In this document: positions 56,581 through 64,000 of the stretch, in pieces | Numbering within the stretch: position 1 is the stretch's first letter | Layout: each line of letters starts with the position of its first letter | From: Xanthomonas chitinilytica | GTDB taxonomy: Bacteria; Pseudomonadota; Gammaproteobacteria; Xanthomonadales; Xanthomonadaceae | DNA: 64,000 nt | Assembly: GCF_026107455.2 (NCBI RefSeq) | Contig: NZ_JAPCHY010000015.1 | Location: 16,630-80,629, forward strand | Direction: 5' to 3' | Position numbers and translations under genes: made by a program | The notes under the pieces: generated by a model | Told to the model about the DNA's origin: nothing | Database searches by the model: none | The model's input: the letters and a program-made list of their open reading frames with translations, nothing else

Positions 56581-57234
56581 TCAGGCGGCGCGCATGGCCT
56601 GCCCGCGCTCGAACCGGCCGTGCAGCAGGAACGCCGCGGTCTGCCGCGCCGCCTGCGGCGACAGCACCAGCCCGCTGTGGCTGGCGGGGACCACGCAGTG
56701 GTCACGCAATCCCGGCAGCCGGGTCTCGGCCAGCGCCACGGTACCGTCGGAACGCTCGTCGATGGCACCGATCAGGCAGCCCAGGCCGTGCGGCACCGCG
56801 CCGGCGACCAGCCCGACCTCGGCCGCGCCGTCCCAGGCCGGCAGCCCCTGCTGCAGCAGCTCGCCGCTGCGCCCCAGCGCCGCCGTCCAGCCATGCTCGG
56901 CCAGCGTCTTCGCGGTGCCGCTGCCGAGCAGCGGCGAGCCCAGGCAGACCACCCGCGGCACCGCCAGCTCCGGCGCCCGGCGCAACGCCTCCAGCGCCAG
57001 AAGCCCGCCCAGGCTGTGCCCGACCAGCGACACCGGGCCGCGACGGCGCAACCGCTGCACCAGCTGTGGCACCGCCACGTCCGGCCCACCGAACACGCTG
57101 GGATAACCGAACACCTCGACCGCGAAGCCGCGCGCGCGCAGCCGCCAGGCCAGCGGCCCGACCCAGGCGCGGGGGTTCCAGATGCCATGCAGCAGCAAGA
57201 CGCCGGGCCGGGTGGTTCCTGCGTGTCCTTTCAT
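56581..57234 (-). CDS. Alpha/beta hydrolase (YdeN-like esterase)
   Basis: A 217-residue alpha/beta hydrolase with no signal peptide. It shows VLLLHGIWNPRAWVGPLAW at about residues 12-30 and the nucleophile elbow VGHSLGGLLALEAL (Ser at about residue 94). A His appears near the C-terminus in VVPASHSGLVLSPQ. The Asp of the triad probably lies in IGAIDERSDGTVAL. The substrate is unknown. It lies 65 bases downstream of... the yebC start on the same strand side and 124 bases before the efflux genes, with no clear partner. Confidence 0.82.
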   Translation of the reverse strand: MKGHAGTTRPGVLLLHGIWNPRAWVGPLAWRLRARGFAVEVFGYPSVFGGPDVAVPQLVQRLRRRGPVSLVGHSLGGLLALEALRRAPELAVPRVVCLGSPLLGSGTAKTLAEHGWTAALGRSGELLQQGLPAWDGAAEVGLVAGAVPHGLGCLIGAIDERSDGTVALAETRLPGLRDHCVVPASHSGLVLSPQAARQTAAFLLHGRFERGQAMRAA

Positions 57235-57358
57235 GCCTCACCACAACACCAAGGAGATGCCCGCATTGGACACAGCCCCGGAGAAACGGCAGGTGAAGTG
57301 CCGGCGGCATCCCTCCGGGACCCGCCCACCGCCCTGCCCGGCCCGGGGCCGGCCGGCA

Positions 57359-58483
57359 TCACTGCGCCGGCGGCTTGACCCGCACCCGCACGCCGTCGGC
57401 CAGCAGCGCGTTGGGCGCCAGCACCACCGCATCGCCCGCGGCCACGCCGGACAGCACCTCGATCTCGTTGCCGAGGTTGCGGCCCAGCACCACCTCCACG
57501 TAGCGCAGCTGGCCGTCCTCGCCCACCTGCGCCACCTTGGCCGTGGCGCCGTCCTGCACCAGCGCCGCCAGCGGCAGCACCGCCGCCGGCGCTGCGCGTG
57601 GCACGCTCAGGCGCACCTGCCCGACCATGCCGGCCGGGATGCGGTTGTCCGGGTTGGGCAGGCGCAGTTCCACGCGCATGCCGCCGGCCTCCTCGGAGAT
57701 GCGCTGCGCGGTGCGCACCACCTCGGCGTCGAACTGCTCGCCCGGCAGTTCCGGGAACGTCACCTGCGCGCGCAACCCCGGGCGCACCTGCAGCGCCGCG
57801 CTCTGCGGCACGTCCACGGCGATGCGCAGCGGGTCGAGCGCGTCGACGCGGAACATCGGCACCATCGAGGCGGCGGCATCGCCGACCACGCGGTCGCCGC
57901 GCTCGATGTTGCGCGCGCTGACCACCCCGTCGAACGGCGCGCGCACGGCGCTGAAACCCTGCCGCTCGCGCGCGCTCGCCAGCTGCGCGCGCGCCGCGTC
58001 CAGCGCCGCCTGCGCGGCGTCGCGCGCGCCGAGCCGGCTGCTGTAGTCCTCGCGCGAGATCAGCTGGGTGCGCAGCATCGCCGCGGCGCGCTCGTGGTTG
58101 CCGCGCGCCAGCGCCAGTCCGGCCTCGGCCTGTGCGACCTGGGCCCGGGCCTCGCGCACGGCCTGGTCGATCTCCGGGGCGGCGATGGTGGCCAGCACCT
58201 GCCCGGCGCGGACGCGGTCGCCCAGATCGACCCGGCGCTCGCCGACCAGGCCGGTGGCGCGCGCGTACACCTGCGCGGTCTGCCCGGCCTGGGCGCGGGC
58301 GGGCAGAAGCAGCGGGTACTCCCCCGCGGCCGGCCGCGCCTGCACCAGGCTGACCTCCGGCGCCTCGGCCGGCGTCGGCACCGCGCGGCCCTTGTCGCAA
58401 CCGGCCAGCAGTGCGCAGGCCATGGCCAGCGCGGGAACGCCGAGGAACCGGAACGGACGGGGCACGACTTTCACGACGTTCAT
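57359..58483 (-). CDS. RND efflux periplasmic adaptor subunit (HlyD/MFP family)
   Basis: A 374-residue membrane fusion protein linking an RND permease to the outer-membrane channel. It has a lipoprotein signal (LLAGC, Cys29). The lipoyl half motif VYARATGLVGERRVDLGDRV is at about residues 70-89, and a helical hairpin at about 105-170 (EIDQAVREARAQVAQAEAGL, SRLGARDAAQAALDAARAQL). The second lipoyl half RAPFDGVVSARNIERGDRV and the beta-barrel follow. It overlaps the permease gene by four bases (ATGA), so the pair is coupled. Substrates unknown. Confidence 0.93.
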   Translation of the reverse strand: MNVVKVVPRPFRFLGVPALAMACALLAGCDKGRAVPTPAEAPEVSLVQARPAAGEYPLLLPARAQAGQTAQVYARATGLVGERRVDLGDRVRAGQVLATIAAPEIDQAVREARAQVAQAEAGLALARGNHERAAAMLRTQLISREDYSSRLGARDAAQAALDAARAQLASARERQGFSAVRAPFDGVVSARNIERGDRVVGDAAASMVPMFRVDALDPLRIAVDVPQSAALQVRPGLRAQVTFPELPGEQFDAEVVRTAQRISEEAGGMRVELRLPNPDNRIPAGMVGQVRLSVPRAAPAAVLPLAALVQDGATAKVAQVGEDGQLRYVEVVLGRNLGNEIEVLSGVAAGDAVVLAPNALLADGVRVRVKPPAQ

Positions 58484-61400
58484 CGGGCGACTCCTTCGCC
58501 GCCGGCCGGCAGGCCGTCGGCGGTGGTTGCGGCCGCGGCGACGCGGCGGTTGTGGCGGCGGCCGAGCACGGCCAGGATCGAGGGCACCAGCAACAGCGTG
58601 GCGGGCGTGCCGAACAACAGGCCGCCGATCACCGCGCGGCCGAGCGGCGCGTTCTGCTCGCCGCCTTCGCCCAGCCCCAGCGCCATCGGCACGATCCCCA
58701 GCACCATCGCGCTGGCGGTCATCAGCACCGGCCGCAGCCGCACCGCCGCGGCCTCGTAGGCGGCCTGTTCGGGATCGTGGCCGTCGGCGATCAGGTTGCG
58801 CGCGAAGCTGGTCACCAGCACGCTGTTGGCGGTGGACACGCCGATCACCATCATCACCCCCATCAGCGCCGGCACGCTCAGCGGGGTGCCGGTGACGAAC
58901 AGCGCCACCGCCGCGCCGGCGATCGCCAGCGGCAGCCCGGACATCGCCACCAGCGGCTGGATCCACGACTGGAAGTTCACCACCAGCACCAGGAACACCA
59001 GCACCGCCGCGGTCAGCAGGCCCGCAGCCAGCTCGCCATAAGCGTTCTGCATCTCCCCGGCCTGGCCGACGATCTCGATGCGGTTGCCGGGTTTCAGGCG
59101 CCCGTCCATCTCGGCGGTGATCCGTTGCAGGTCGGCGTAGACGCCGCCGAGGTCGCGCCCCTGCACGTTGGCGATCACGCTGACGGTCGGCGCCAGCATC
59201 ACCCGGCCAACGCTGGCCGGGACCGTGCGCGGGGTCACGCTGGCGACGTTGCGCAGCAGCACGGTGCCGTCCGTGCCCACCCGCAGCGGCGTGTTGAGCA
59301 GTTCGTCGATGCTTTCCAGGTCCGCGGGCAGCACCTGCAGCTGCACCGTGTAGGAGGTGGCGGCAGCCTGGTCGACCCAGTACACCGGCGTCACCGTGCC
59401 GGCCGAGCCGAGTACCGCCAGCACCGCGCGGCTGGCGTCCTGGGCGCTGATGCCGAGCTGGGCGGCACGGCTGCGGTCGATGGCGATGCGGTACTCGGGC
59501 AGGTCCAGCACCTGCCGCACCATCACGTCGGTGGCGCCGGGCACCTGCCGCAGCCGCGGCACCAGTTCGCGCGCCAGCGCCAGGTTGCCGGCGGCGTCGC
59601 GGCCGTTGAAGCGCACCTCCAGCGCGCCCACCGCCGAGCCGGCCAGGGTGCGGCCGGTGGCGTCGGGTGGGCGCTCGAACAGCTGCACGTCGGGAAAGCG
59701 CTCGGCGACGCGCGCACGGATCGCCTTCAGGTAGCCGGCGGTCGGCGCGTGCGGGGTGCGCAGCTGCAGCATCAGTTCGGCCTCGAACGCGCCGACCACC
59801 GCGCTGTCCACCCAGGCCAGGTTGACCGCGTCGGGGATGCCGATCTGCTCGTACACGGTCTGCAGTTCGGCGGCGGGGATGATGTCGCGGATCTCGCGCT
59901 GGATCTGCGCCAGCCGCTGCGCCGTCTCCTCCAGCCGGGTGCCCGGCGGCATCCGCACCTGCAGCCGCAACTGCCCGGCATCGACCTGCGGGAAGTACTC
60001 GCGGCCGAGCAGCGCCGCCGCACCGCCGCCCAGCGCCAGCAGCACGAACGCGGCCAGCGCCAGCACCCCGCCATGATGGCCGAGCCGGTACAGCAGCGCG
60101 TGGTGGCGCTCGCGCAGCCGCTCCAGCATGTGCTCCATGCGGTGGTGCAGCGCCAGCAGCCAGCGCTCGGCGGCCCAGCGCGGCCGCTCGCGGCTGCGGA
60201 TGTCGGCCGGCAGCAGCAGGTAGCACAGCACCGGGATCAACGTGCGCGAGAGCAGGAACGAGGCCAGCATCGCGAAGATCACCGCCAGCGCCAGCGGCGT
60301 GAACACCCACGCCGACAGCCCGGTCATCAGCAGGATCGGGGTCAGCACGATGCAGATCGACACGGTGGAGACGAACTCGGGGAACACCACCTCGCGCGCG
60401 CTGTCCAGGATCGCGCTGCGCACGTCCTTGCCCAGGGCGATGTGGCGGTAGGTGTTTTCCACGTCCACCACCGCGTTGTCGACCAGGATGCCGATCGCCA
60501 GCGCCAGCCCGCCCAGGGTCATCACGTTGAAGGTGTAGCCGAGCAGGTACAGCGCGGTCACCGAGGCCAGCAGCGCCAGCGGGATCGCCGACAGCACGAT
60601 CAGGCTGGAGCGCCAGGAGCCGACGAACACCAGCACCACCAACGCCACCAGCAGCCCGACCAGCAGCGCCTCGTGGCGGATCGAGCCGATCGCGTTGTCG
60701 ACGAACACCGACTGGTCGAAGATCGGCTCGATGCGCGTGCCCGGCGGCGCCGAGGCGAGGATCTCCGGCAGCCGTGCGCGCACCTGGCGCACGATCTCCA
60801 CCGCCGATGCGCCGCCCATCTTGATCAGCGCCACCGATACCGCGCTGGCGCCGTCCATGCGCGCGATGTTGGTCTGCAGCGCGCTGCCGTCGCGCACGCT
60901 GGCGACGTCGCGCACGTAGATCACGTTGCCGCCGCGGCTGGCGACCGGCAGGTCGAGGAAGCCGGCGGCGGTCTCCGGGCTGGTCTCCAGCGAGATCTGC
61001 ATCTCGCGCGCGCCCTCGCGGATGTTGCCCGAGGGCAGCGTAGGGCTGCCGCGCTCCAGCGCGCCGGTCACGTCCTGCGGGGTCAGGCCGTAGGTCTGCA
61101 GCGCCTCGGGGTCCAGGTCGACCATGATCTGCCGCGCCGCGCCGCGCCGCCGTAGGGCAGGCTCATGCGGATGCCGGGGATCGACTGGATCTGCGAGCGC
61201 AGCTGCAATCGCGCGTAGTCGTACAGCTGCGCCTCGCTCATCGCGTCCGACGACAGCACCAGCTGCAGCACCGGGGTGCTGGAGACGTTGTTGCGCACCA
61301 CCAGCGGCGGCGAGGTGCCGGGCGGCATGCGTCGCAGGATGGTCTGCGAGACCGCGGTCATCTGCGCCAGCGCCCGCTCCAGGTTGACCCCCGGCTGGAA

Positions 61401-61685
61401 GTCCACGCGCACGATGCCGATGCCGCCCAGGGTCTCCGAGCGCACCTCCTTGAGGTCGTCGACGTTGTTGAGCACCGAGGTCTCGGAGAACGAGGTCAGC
61501 TTGGCCGCCATCTCCGAAGCCGGCAGGCCGGCGTAGGTCCAGATCAGGTTGACCGAGGGGATGCCGACCTCGGGCAGGATGTCGGTGGGCATGCGCCGCG
61601 CCGACTGCAGGCCGAACAGCAGGATCAGGATGGCGAGCACGCCGATGGTATAGCGACGCGCCAGGGCGTACTGGACGATCCACAT
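58480..61685 (-). CDS. RND efflux permease, frameshifted at a (GCCGC)4 tract
   Basis: An HAE1-type RND permease (about 1,066 residues when the frame is restored) that exports small molecules with the proton motive force. The N-terminal frame (MWIVQYALARRYTIGVLAIL, start 61685 with GGAG eight bases upstream) runs to MSLPYGGAARR. The rest is in another frame from RQIMVDLDPEALQTYGLTP to the end. The switch is at 61131-61150, where GCCGC occurs four times; removing one copy rejoins the frames. TM4 reads LVDNAVVDVEN (Asp then Asn), and the TM10 lysine region reads STANSVLV, so the canonical AcrB Asp408/Lys940 pair is not present. Either a broken gene, a phase-variable switch or an assembly error. 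Confidence 0.88.
61131..61150. repeat. (GCCGC)4 pentanucleotide repeat inside the RND permease
   Basis: Four exact copies of GCCGC (GCGGC on the coding strand) at codons about 180-186 of the permease. Three copies would give a continuous frame reading GGAARQIMVDL. A change of one unit moves the frame by five bases. This is the kind of tract at which replication slippage happens. Confidence 0.9.
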
Positions 61686-62102
61686 GCGGACAGCTCCGTG
61701 GGGGGAGAGGTGTCGGTTCGCGACGATAGATGACCTGGGCCGGGAATATCTCCACAAGGCGACCTGCCGAACTGGGGAGCTTCCCCCGAGACCGCCGCAT
61801 CCACACAAGTGCCGATCGTCATGGCACGCAGGCCGGGGGACCCTGGCGCGGCGGTTGCCGGCCGATCGACAGCCGCCGGCCGGCGCGCGCGTTGAACGGC
61901 GCCGGCCTCACCAGCGTGACGCAGCCACTGCGGCATGCCACGTCCAGTCCGTCGGACGCATCGGGACGGCCGAAGCCCCGTCCGCATGCGGTCGCCGCCC
62001 GCTTCCCGGCCATCGCCGGCCAGACGATGGCGGGCGAAGCCCCCCCCCCGGGCGCCCCTCGATCCGCGGCCCGTGCAGGCGCGGGCATCGCGGGCGGGTT
62101 CT
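61686..62102. other. Non-coding stretch between efflux genes and AraC regulator
   Basis: About 415 bases with no well-supported gene. It should contain the promoter of the efflux pair. A run of ten C lies at 62040-62049. A possible 64-codon frame on the minus strand (61819-62013) contains LDVACRSGCVTLV, which faintly recalls DUF2917-type proteins, but there is no ribosome binding site and I do not call it a gene. Confidence 0.55.
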
Positions 62103-62942
62103 TCAGGCCGGCGGCAGCCCGGCGTCGTGCCGTTGTTTCCATGCCCGTGGCGACAGCCCGCTGTGCGCCTTGAACGCGCGCGACAACGCCGCCTCGCTGC
62201 CGTAGCCGACTTCCGACGCCACCACCTTCAACGGCCGCCCGCGGCGCAGCGCCTGCTGCGCCAGGCCCACGCGCCACCCCTGCAGGTACTGCCCCGGGGT
62301 GATGCCCAGCGCTTCGCGGAAGCGGTTGGCGAACACGCTGCGCGACATGCCGGCGACCTGCGCCAGTTGCTCCAGCGTCCATTCCTGCGCCGGCGCCTCG
62401 TGCATGGCGACGATGGCATCGCGCAGGCGCGGATGCGACAGCCCGGCCAGCATGCCGCCCTGCACCTGCCCGCTTTCCATCAGCTGGCGCAGGATCTGGA
62501 TCATCACCACCTCGAACAGGCGGTTGATCAGCGCGTCGCGCCCGCAACGATGTTCGAAGGCCTCCTCGAACAGCAGCGCCAGCACCTCCGTCGCGCCGAA
62601 CACTCCGTCCAGCGGCAGGCAGACGACGTCCGGCAGCGCCGCGCAGATCGGATTGTTCATGCCGCCCTCGAAGCGCAGGTTGGCGCAGACCATGTCGGCA
62701 CCGCGCTCGGGATCGCTGACAAAACGATGCGTCATCGGCCGTGGATAGAGCAGCAGGCTGGGCTGGGCGATGTGCAGGGAAGCGTTGCCGTGGAACACCT
62801 CGACCGGGCCGCGCCGCACCAGATGCAGCTGGCCCAGGCCGTCTCCGCCCTCCAGCGTGTTGATGCCGCACAGCGCACCGGCATGGAACACCTGCGCGGT
62901 GACCGAGAAACGCTCGAGCAGCACTGCCAGCCGGTCCGCCAT
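62103..62942 (-). CDS. AraC-family transcriptional regulator with cupin-type sensor domain
   Basis: A 279-residue regulator. Residues about 1-150 form a cupin-like N-terminal domain ([32 protein letters not shown]). The C-terminal AraC DNA-binding domain runs at about 165-275, with [20 protein letters not shown] and the second helix-turn-helix [20 protein letters not shown]. The branch with an AraC-binding cupin often senses small aromatic or aldehyde-like compounds. It is divergent from ohr, so it probably controls ohr and the hydrolase gene, and may autoregulate. The ATG at 62942 has no strong ribosome binding site. Confidence 0.9.
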   Translation of the reverse strand: MADRLAVLLERFSVTAQVFHAGALCGINTLEGGDGLGQLHLVRRGPVEVFHGNASLHIAQPSLLLYPRPMTHRFVSDPERGADMVCANLRFEGGMNNPICAALPDVVCLPLDGVFGATEVLALLFEEAFEHRCGRDALINRLFEVVMIQILRQLMESGQVQGGMLAGLSHPRLRDAIVAMHEAPAQEWTLEQLAQVAGMSRSVFANRFREALGITPGQYLQGWRVGLAQQALRRGRPLKVVASEVGYGSEAALSRAFKAHSGLSPRAWKQRHDAGLPPA

Positions 62943-63061
62943 CCCGTACTCCAGGTCAAGTTTTCAGGATTCTACGACACCAGGCGTACTCGATGGAGGC
63001 GCAATCTATCCCTCGCCAACCGGCAACCCCCTCCATCACCCGCCACACAGGAAACACGACC

Positions 63062-63490
63062 ATGTCCATCGAAAAGATCCTCTACTCCGCCACTGCCACC
63101 GCCACCGGCGGCCGCGAAGGCCGGGCCACCTCCTCCGACGGCGTACTGGACGTCCGGCTGTCCACCCCGCGCGAACTGGGCGGCGCCGGCGGCGACGGCA
63201 CCAATCCCGAACAGCTGTTCGCGGCGGGCTACTCGGCCTGCTTCCTCGGCGCGCTGAAGTTCGTCGCCGGCAGGCAGAAGGTCGCCCTGCCCGCCGATAC
63301 CACGGTCACCGGCAAGGTCGGCATCGGCCAGATTCCCACCGGCTTCGGCATCGAGGCCGAACTGACCATCGTCGCACCGGGCGTACCGCGCGAGCAGCTG
63401 CAGGCGCTGGTCGACCAGGCCCACGTCGTCTGCCCGTACTCCAACGCCACCCGCGGCAACATCGACGTGACGCTGCTGATCGCCGCCTGA
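63062..63490 (+). CDS. ohr: Organic hydroperoxide resistance protein Ohr
   Basis: A thiol peroxidase that reduces organic hydroperoxides with lipoylated proteins as donors. The 142-residue product has Arg18, the peroxidatic Cys60 ([10 protein letters not shown]) and the resolving Cys124 ([12 protein letters not shown]), with the Ohr-type LFAAGYSAC and DVTLLIAA. The start is ATG 63062, with AGGAAA nine bases upstream; a longer upstream frame is spurious. It is divergent from an AraC-family regulator rather than the usual MarR-type OhrR. A secreted hydrolase gene follows after 52 bases. Confidence 0.93.
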   Translation: MSIEKILYSATATATGGREGRATSSDGVLDVRLSTPRELGGAGGDGTNPEQLFAAGYSACFLGALKFVAGRQKVALPADTTVTGKVGIGQIPTGFGIEAELTIVAPGVPREQLQALVDQAHVVCPYSNATRGNIDVTLLIAA

Positions 63491-63542
63491 CGTCCCGTCA
63501 TATCTCCCTGCAGCACACACCACCACCGAACGGGATACCGCC

Positions 63543-64000
63543 ATGAACGCCATCACCCGCACATTCGCCGCCAGCCTGCTGGCCATCGCCGTCCAGTCCG
63601 GCCTCGCCGCCCAGGCCGCCGAACCGGCACGCCCGGCGGCGGTTGCCGCCATCGCCCGTACCGCCAGCACCATCACCACCGCCGACGGCGTGCAGCTCTA
63701 CTACAAGGACTGGGGCCCGAAGGACGGTCCGGTCGTCACCTTCAGCCACGGCTGGCCGTTGAGTTCGGACAGCTGGGAATCGCAGATGATCTTCCTGGCC
63801 GAGCAGGGCTACCGCGTGGTCGCCCACGACCGCCGCGGCCATGGCCGCTCCAGCCAGCCGTGGGACGGCAACGACATGGATCACTACGCCGACGACCTGG
63901 CCACCGTGATCGACACGCTGGACCTGAAGGACGTCACCCTGGTCGGCTTCTCCACCGGCGGCGGCGAAGTGGCGCGCTACATCGGCCGCCACGGCACCGG
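63543..64000 (+). CDS. Secreted alpha/beta hydrolase, partial (chloroperoxidase-like)
   Basis: The first 152 residues of a protein that runs off the window. A signal peptide (about 25-27 residues, [18 protein letters not shown]) precedes a linker ([17 protein letters not shown]), then an alpha/beta hydrolase core: [37 protein letters not shown], and the nucleophile elbow [19 protein letters not shown] (Ser about residue 141). This matches the non-heme chloroperoxidase and arylesterase group, but most of those lack a signal peptide. It lies 52 bases after ohr in the same direction, so both are probably under the AraC regulator. Confidence 0.85.
   Translation, partial: MNAITRTFAASLLAIAVQSGLAAQAAEPARPAAVAAIARTASTITTADGVQLYYKDWGPKDGPVVTFSHGWPLSSDSWESQMIFLAEQGYRVVAHDRRGHGRSSQPWDGNDMDHYADDLATVIDTLDLKDVTLVGFSTGGGEVARYIGRHGT

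Noticed and set aside
61819..62013. A 64-codon minus-strand frame with a faint DUF2917-like stretch
   Set aside because: No ribosome binding site, very short match to a family I can only partly recall, and skewed composition as in neighbouring non-coding sequence.

Overview
The window is about 64 kb of very GC-rich, gene-dense chromosome from a gammaproteobacterium of the Xanthomonadaceae/Lysobacteraceae (Xanthomonas, Pseudoxanthomonas, Lysobacter, Luteimonas type). The evidence is the gene order: pilGHIJ-chpA beside gshB and a TonB-like gene; yebC-ruvC-ruvA-kup-ruvB-ybgC-tolQRAB-pal-cpoB-queE-queC-tRNA-Lys; and a GTAG-headed REP pair of the kind known from Stenotrophomonas and Xanthomonas. 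I cannot name the genus. I see no rRNA, phage, insertion sequence, CRISPR array or plasmid function. The window is core chromosome with a few lineage-specific insertions.

Layout. 1-4.4 kb: housekeeping genes mazG, cysQ, nudE (minus) and bioA, rsmE (plus). 4.4-5.1 kb: a non-coding stretch with a REP-like inverted repeat and a terminator. 5.1-17.0 kb: the Pil-Chp type IV pilus chemosensory operon read leftwards (pilG, pilH, pilI, pilJ, a giant chpA/pilL kinase, a chpB-like and a chpC-like gene). It has no pilK methyltransferase, and its ChpB-like protein lacks every methylesterase catalytic residue. 17.3-19.1 kb: gshB and a TonB-like protein. 19.1-19.3 kb: a REP doublet. 19.3-25.0 kb: tsaB, a YoaA/DinG-family helicase, a small lipoprotein and penicillin-binding protein 1B. 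25.1-27.2 kb: a fused two-domain glycosyltransferase. 27.3-31.0 kb: a TPR membrane protein and relA. 31.0-32.6 kb: three small secreted proteins, two of them tandem paralogues. 32.6-37.4 kb: hrpA and dps, divergent. 37.4-38.2 kb: a tandem array of about 122-bp hairpin-rich units. 38.2-40.0 kb: recQ. 40.0-43.4 kb: a transmembrane Ser/Thr kinase with its cognate ECF sigma factor. 43.6-56.5 kb: tRNA-Lys, queC, queE, the Tol-Pal operon (with an extra stand-alone TolA C-terminal-domain gene), ybgC, ruvB, kup, ruvA, ruvC and yebC. 56.6-61.7 kb: an alpha/beta hydrolase and an RND efflux adaptor/permease pair whose permease is frameshifted at a (GCCGC)4 tract. 62.1-64.0 kb: an AraC-family regulator divergent from an Ohr peroxidase and a secreted alpha/beta hydrolase cut by the window end.

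How the parts relate. The Pil-Chp genes are a complete signalling chain (receptor PilJ, coupling proteins PilI and a ChpC-like protein, kinase ChpA, output regulators PilG and PilH) that appears to have lost methylation-based adaptation. The Tol-Pal genes form the envelope constriction machine. The ECF sigma factor lacks the acidic residues normally used for core binding and has threonines there, next to a kinase, which fits a phosphorylation-activated sigma factor. Most genes are tightly packed, with 1-14 base overlaps or short gaps.
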